A DNA stretch of 64,000 nucleotides. Source: Pseudomonas segetis (GTDB lineage Bacteria > Pseudomonadota > Gammaproteobacteria > Pseudomonadales > Pseudomonadaceae). A program made the translations under genes and the position numbers. The notes under the pieces are model-generated. The model ran no database searches. It was not told where the DNA came from and saw only the letters and a program-made list of their open reading frames with translations. The stretch lies in the NCBI RefSeq assembly GCF_900188155.1, contig NZ_FZOG01000005.1, positions 1 through 64,000 on the forward strand, read 5' to 3'. Of this stretch, positions 62,344-64,000 are shown piece by piece. The first letter of the stretch is position 1. Each line of letters begins with the position of its first letter.

Positions 62344-63627
62344 CTAGAAGCCGAGTCTGTCACGCAGGCTGTAATACCAGGCGCCCATTGCCGTGAAAGG
62401 TACGCGCAGCAAGCGTCCACCCGGGAATGGGTAATGTGGCAGGCCAGCAAAGGCATCGAAGCGTTCGGCTTGGCCGCGCAGTGCTTCGCCAAGCACCTTG
62501 CCCGCGAGGTGGGTGTAGGTTACGCCGTGCCCGCTGCAGCCTTGTGAGTAGTAGATGTTATCGCCAATACGACCGACTTGCGGCAAGCGCGAAAGCGTCA
62601 GGAGGAAGTTGCCGGTCCAGGCATAATCAATCTTCACATCCTTGAGCTGCGGGAAGGTCTTGATCATGTTGGGACGAATGATGGCCTCGATATTGGCCGG
62701 GTCACGAGCGCCGTAAACCACGCCACCACCGAAAACCAGGCGCTTGTCGCCAGTCAGGCGGTAGTAGTCGAGCAGGTAGTTGCAGTCTTCTACGCAATAA
62801 TCTTGTGGCAGGATGCTTTTGGCCATTTCATCGGACAGCGGCTCGGTAGCAATCACCTGGGTGCCGCACGGCATTGATTTTGCGCTCAGCTCAGGCATCA
62901 GGTCGCCCAGGTATGCGTTGCCGGCGACAACCACGAACTTTGCCTTGATTCGACCTTTTGGCGTGTGCACAACCGGGTTCGCGCCGCGCTCAATGCGTGT
63001 TGCGGGTGACTGTTCGTAGATAACTCCGCCCAATGACTCGACAGCCGCAGCCTCGCCCAGCGCCAGGTTAAGAGGGTGGATGTGGCCGCCACTCATGTCG
63101 AGCATGCCACCGACGTAGTTATCCGTGGCCACTACTTCACGGATGCGCTTGGCATCCATCAGCTCGAGTTGAGTGTGGCCGTAGCGTTCCCAGAGTTTCT
63201 TTTGCGACTCCAGGTGGGTCATGTGCTTGCTGGTATTGGCCGCGAAAACACCGCCGTCCTTGAGGTCGCACTGAATGTTGTACTTGGCGACTCGCTCACG
63301 AATGATGCTACCGCCCTCGAACGCCATCTGGCCCAACAGCTGTGCCTGCTTGGGGCCAACGCTACGTTCAATCACGTCGATATCGCGGCTATAGCTGTTA
63401 ACAATCTGGCCGCCGTTACGTCCGGATGCGCCGAAACCGACTTTCGCCGCCTCGACAATACTCACCTTGAAGCCATTTTCGAGTAGCGAGATTGCAGTTG
63501 ATAACCCCGTGTAGCCAGCGCCAACAATGCACACATCAGTCTCGACGTCACCATTGAGTTCAGGGCGGGCAGGGACGGGGTTCGCGGAAGCCGCGTAATA
63601 GGATTGTGGGTATTCCGTGTGCGCCAT
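62344..63627 (-). CDS. puuB: Gamma-glutamylputrescine oxidase-like FAD oxidoreductase
   Basis: A 427-residue FAD-dependent amine oxidase of the PuuB type. The FAD motif is DVCIVGAGYTGLSTAISLLENGFKVSIVEA, followed by GFGASGRNGGQIVNSYSRDID and the C-terminal YAWTGNFLLTLSRLPQVGRIGDNIYYSQGCSGHGVTYTHLAGKVL (read in parts). It oxidises a polyamine derivative in putrescine breakdown. Upstream on the minus strand AAAAATAA (63645-63652) fits the AANAANAA Crc-type motif close to GAGG, a weak sign of carbon-catabolite control. Exact substrate is not proven. Confidence 0.9.
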   Translation of the reverse strand: MAHTEYPQSYYAASANPVPARPELNGDVETDVCIVGAGYTGLSTAISLLENGFKVSIVEAAKVGFGASGRNGGQIVNSYSRDIDVIERSVGPKQAQLLGQMAFEGGSIIRERVAKYNIQCDLKDGGVFAANTSKHMTHLESQKKLWERYGHTQLELMDAKRIREVVATDNYVGGMLDMSGGHIHPLNLALGEAAAVESLGGVIYEQSPATRIERGANPVVHTPKGRIKAKFVVVAGNAYLGDLMPELSAKSMPCGTQVIATEPLSDEMAKSILPQDYCVEDCNYLLDYYRLTGDKRLVFGGGVVYGARDPANIEAIIRPNMIKTFPQLKDVKIDYAWTGNFLLTLSRLPQVGRIGDNIYYSQGCSGHGVTYTHLAGKVLGEALRGQAERFDAFAGLPHYPFPGGRLLRVPFTAMGAWYYSLRDRLGF

Positions 63628-63771
63628 TTTGCAACCTCTGTTGTTTATTTTTTACGAATATCCTGATGCTACCCGAGTTGAAAATGCCCGGCTAGTGGTC
63701 TTTAAGAAATCTTCAGCAGCCTCTTGATGCCTAAAAAATGCATTTATTCAGTCGGTTAGCGAAAAAAACTA

Positions 63772-63799
63772 TTGACAGTTTTGCGCTCGGACGTAGAAT
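63772..63799 (+). promoter_or_regulatory. Sigma-70 promoter of tRNA-Val
   Basis: TTGACA (63772-63777) and TAGAAT (63794-63799) are separated by 16 bases, and the tRNA starts 14 bases further on. A near-consensus promoter, as expected for a stable RNA. Confidence 0.8.
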
Positions 63800-63812
63800 G
63801 CGCACCCATTGC

Positions 63813-63889
63813 AGGCACATAGCTCAGTTGGTTAGAGCACCACCTTGACATGGTGGGGGTCGTTGGTTCGAATCCAATTGTGCCTACCA
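63813..63889 (+). tRNA. tRNA-Val (anticodon GAC)
   Basis: A 77-base cloverleaf. The acceptor stem AGGCACA pairs with TGTGCCT, followed by the A discriminator and an encoded CCA. The D-arm holds AGCTCAGTTGGTTAGAGC, the anticodon arm is CCACC-TTGACAT-GGTGG with anticodon GAC, and the T-arm holds GGTTCGAATCC. All invariant positions are present. A terminator follows at about 63917-63945. Confidence 0.97.
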
Positions 63890-63916
63890 AACAAACCGCT
63901 CTTGGGCGGTACTTAG

Positions 63917-63945
63917 AAGGCGATCCTTAGGGGTCGCCTTTTTTG
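63917..63945 (+). terminator. Terminator after tRNA-Val
   Basis: AAGGCGATCC pairs with GGGTCGCCTT (one G-T pair) around TTAG, followed by TTTTT. Just upstream ACCGCTCTTGGGCGGT makes a smaller hairpin at about 63895-63910. Confidence 0.85.
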
Positions 63946-64000
63946 TTTCTGGAATATTTGGGCAAGCGATTTGCCTGCCCAGGCCGCCCGGCAGATGCAT

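Overview
The window looks like a chromosomal stretch of a non-aeruginosa Pseudomonas (fluorescens/putida type). The evidence is gene content: the complete aotJQMOP-argR operon, an acsA gene, the gcl-hyi-glxR-ttuD-pykF glyoxylate/glycerate run, the mlaA-PilZ-rssB-rssC-tal block, the PA2778/PA2779-type pair, and high-GC genes with short spacers. The first gene is cut by the left edge. No rRNA, CRISPR array or intact transposon was found. One tRNA (Val-GAC) sits at the right end.

Layout. 1-5.9 kb: amidohydrolase, MFS exporter, YcaC-like hydrolase, LysR regulator and DMT permease, probably a small peripheral catabolic/export locus. 6.1-15.4 kb: a soluble PAS-PAS chemoreceptor, acetyl-CoA synthetase, and the arginine/ornithine uptake operon with its AraC-type regulator ArgR. 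15.5-28 kb: a DUF1523 protein, then a 13-gene same-strand Ter stress system. Its first seven genes form a predicted biosynthetic/proteolytic module: ATP-grasp, TerD-like/trypsin fusion, PRTase-TRSP, HAD, StiP-type PRTase with PELOTA, CitE-like lyase and HAD-IB. terZABCDE follows. A voltage-gated-type ion channel with a C-terminal zinc ribbon faces the end of this system.

29-37.5 kb: urea channel, then on the minus strand pykF, ttuD, glxR, hyi and gcl. Together these convert glyoxylate through tartronate semialdehyde to glycerate and pyruvate. Two TTGTATACAA palindromes lie at the gcl promoter, and a GlcG-like gene is divergent. 37.5-51.5 kb: mostly core or housekeeping genes, including pyrF, queF, mlaA, rssBC, tal and dusA, plus five 96-bp tandem repeats between rssC and tal.

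51.5-54.5 kb is an accessory patch beside the 5' end of dusA. It holds a lower-GC PAAR / glycine-zipper protein / small putative immunity gene operon, a transposase remnant and a degenerate second copy of the dusA 5' end, as left by an old dusA-targeting element. 54.5-64 kb: DUF2986 protein, class C beta-lactamase, ProC-like reductase, a TAXI binding protein / RidA / D-amino-acid dehydrogenase group with a LysR regulator, the PA2779/PA2778 pair, a PuuB-like oxidase and tRNA-Val.

The most unusual content is the extended Ter system with its protease fusion, the orphan PAAR module at the dusA scar, and the 96-bp repeat array. All family assignments come from reading the translated sequences; no database search was run.
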